Source of the DNA: Vulcanococcus sp.
GTDB taxonomy: Bacteria; Cyanobacteriota; Cyanobacteriia; PCC-6307; Cyanobiaceae
Assembly: GCA_019264575.1 (NCBI GenBank)
Contig: JAHUZV010000024.1
Location: 186,001-250,000 of the forward strand
Length of the DNA: 64,000 bases
Direction: 5' to 3'
Positions 63,061 to 64,000 of this stretch are shown piece by piece. The stretch's first letter is position 1. Each line of letters starts with the position of its first letter. Both the position numbers and the translations under genes were made by a program. The notes below the pieces were generated by a model. That model was not told where the DNA came from and ran no database searches. It saw only the letters and a list, made by a program, of their open reading frames with translations.

Positions 63061-63567
63061 TCACCAGTCCTCGCTGAGCGGTGTGTTCCAGTCGTTGGCA
63101 TCGCTGGTGGGGGCCGGCTGTGCCGCTGCCCCAGGTGTGCTGGTGGGGGCTGATCCCTTGCGGATCACGCGAAAGGGCACCGACACGGTGGGTGCAGGCT
63201 CACCGGCGCCGCGGGGTGGACCGGCCCAGGTGGTTGCAGGCCGCGGGCTGGCTGCTGGCGGCTCGTCCCAGTTGTCGCCGAGGTCGGGTTGACCGCGTTC
63301 CTGGCTGTCCGGTGATGCGCTGCGCCGCCGCACCTGACGGCGCGCTGGTGTAACGGCGGCCTGCCCCTGGAGGGCCAATGCTGCACCGCCTGCGCTCATC
63401 GCAGCCCCCAGGCCGCTGGCGGCAGCCAGCCAACCTCCCAGGGGCCAGGCAGGGGAACTCCAGGTGAGCAGGCGCACGCTCACCGCTGGTTTGGGATTGA
63501 TTGCCGCCACCAGCAGCACCGCCAGCAGGGGGGAGAGCAGCGGGAGCAGCAGGATGCGTTGCAGCAC
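63061..63567 (-). CDS. small membrane protein with disordered C-terminal tail, 168 aa
   Basis: Two N-terminal hydrophobic segments (about 4-22 and 40-65, LGGWLAAASGLGAAMSAGGA). About 100 residues of Pro/Ala/Ser/Arg-rich linker with no fold follow, ending DANDWNTPLSEDW. The layout loosely recalls LapA-like envelope proteins but the match is weak. Function unknown. Confidence 0.6.
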   Translation of the reverse strand: MLQRILLLPLLSPLLAVLLVAAINPKPAVSVRLLTWSSPAWPLGGWLAAASGLGAAMSAGGAALALQGQAAVTPARRQVRRRSASPDSQERGQPDLGDNWDEPPAASPRPATTWAGPPRGAGEPAPTVSVPFRVIRKGSAPTSTPGAAAQPAPTSDANDWNTPLSEDW

Positions 63568-63586
63568 GATTCAGAGGGGCGGGGGC

Positions 63587-64000
63587 TCAGGGCTGAATCG
63601 GGCCGCTCCAGCGCTGCAGATTGCCCAGGTCATAGCCGAGGCAATCGAACACCCTGATCACCAGAAAGTCCACCATCTCTTCGATGCTCTTGGGTTGGTG
63701 GTACCAGGCGGGCACCGGCGGAGCAATGCGGGCTCCGGCTTCCGCCAAGGCGGTGAGGTTGCGCAGATGCACCAGGTTCCAGGGTGTCTCGCGAGGACAG
63801 ATCACCAGCGGCCGGCCTTCTTTGAGGTGCACATCGGCGCAGCGCTCGAGCAGATCGGTGGCCACGCCGGAGGCAATGCGCCCCACGGCTCCCATGGAAC
63901 AGGGCAGGATCACCATCCCGCGGGTGCGGTAGCTGCCGCTGGCGATGCCGGTGGCCTGATCGTTCCAGCGGTGGCAGCGCAGGGATCCGATGCGGCAGCC
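63587..64000 (-). CDS. ubiX: flavin prenyltransferase UbiX (5' end beyond the window)
   Basis: Makes the prenylated flavin cofactor for UbiD-type decarboxylases. 138 codons, up to the right edge, are in this window; the N-terminus is cut off. Visible motifs: VILPCSMGAVGRIASG (FMN/prenyl site), KEGRPLVICPRETPW (phosphate site) and the PPVPAWYHQP loop. Upstream of the first internal Met the frame stays open with RCHRWNDQATGIASGSYRTR, so the real gene continues right. No UbiD partner is in view. Confidence 0.92.
   Translation of the reverse strand, partial: GCRIGSLRCHRWNDQATGIASGSYRTRGMVILPCSMGAVGRIASGVATDLLERCADVHLKEGRPLVICPRETPWNLVHLRNLTALAEAGARIAPPVPAWYHQPKSIEEMVDFLVIRVFDCLGYDLGNLQRWSGPIQP

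Noticed and set aside
1..64000. CRISPR arrays, IS elements, prophage, rRNA operons
   Set aside because: No regularly spaced repeats, transposase, integrase or rRNA sequence was seen on reading both strands.

Overview
The window is a gene-dense, GC-rich piece of a cyanobacterial chromosome, most likely a picocyanobacterium of the Synechococcus/Cyanobium group. The oxygenic-phototroph signature is strong: chlH (Mg-chelatase subunit H), acsF (aerobic cyclase of chlorophyll synthesis), a high-light-inducible protein, a CPP1-like protein, and many short families largely restricted to cyanobacteria (DUF2949, DUF3038/DUF4335, DUF3531, DUF2996, DUF6464). A class II (B12-dependent) ribonucleotide reductase, a non-mevalonate isoprenoid gene (ispG) and scattered HIP1 octamers fit the same group. 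The exact genus is inference. No rRNA, IS element, prophage or CRISPR array was seen. One tRNA (Ser-UGA) is present. No gene-free stretch exceeds about 150 bases.

Layout. 1-6021: housekeeping (partial FAD monooxygenase, HdeD-like protein, cysK, DUF6447, MsbA-type ABC exporter, S4 protein, tpiA, folP). 6027-11612: a compositionally distinct minus-strand block with a CHASE-PAS-GGDEF diguanylate cyclase, a BcsA-like synthase with a PilZ domain, an HlyD-type adaptor and a Nif11-like small protein. It reads as a c-di-GMP-controlled exopolysaccharide module. 11624-22724: chlH, dapB, hli with an HLR1-like promoter array, a UbiH-type hydroxylase, apt, the DUF3038/DUF4335 pair and polyphosphate kinase 2. 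22864-34596: tRNA-Ser, nrdJ, prfC, CPP1-like protein, hslO, an ABC ATPase, rsmE, a DUF92 protein and an alternative sigma factor.

34714-39076 is one minus-strand operon: substrate-binding protein, two very small membrane proteins, ABC ATPase, fused two-domain permease and SGNH hydrolase, resembling the phosphonate/putative-selenate transporter class. 39160-44229: aspC, a VOC-like protein, family-4 uracil-DNA glycosylase, ispG and a C-terminal processing protease. 44563-47527 is a lower-GC cassette of two unrelated orphan substrate-binding proteins flanking a DUF4239 membrane protein, with no permease or ATPase. It is the best candidate for an undescribed system. 47669-64000: mfd, a secreted HEAIH-motif protein, a stand-alone LigD-phosphoesterase-like protein, TerC, a DEAD-box RNA helicase with a structured leader, a J-domain protein, fmt, the tldD/pmbA protease pair, acsF, DUF2996 and partial ubiX.

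Genes that may work together: chlH, acsF, hli and the CPP1-like protein (chlorophyll synthesis and protection); GGDEF, PilZ synthase and HlyD (c-di-GMP signalling to glycan export); tldD with pmbA; nrdJ, mfd and the uracil-DNA glycosylase (DNA synthesis and repair). Start sites were chosen from family N-termini and visible Shine-Dalgarno sequences and are uncertain where stated.
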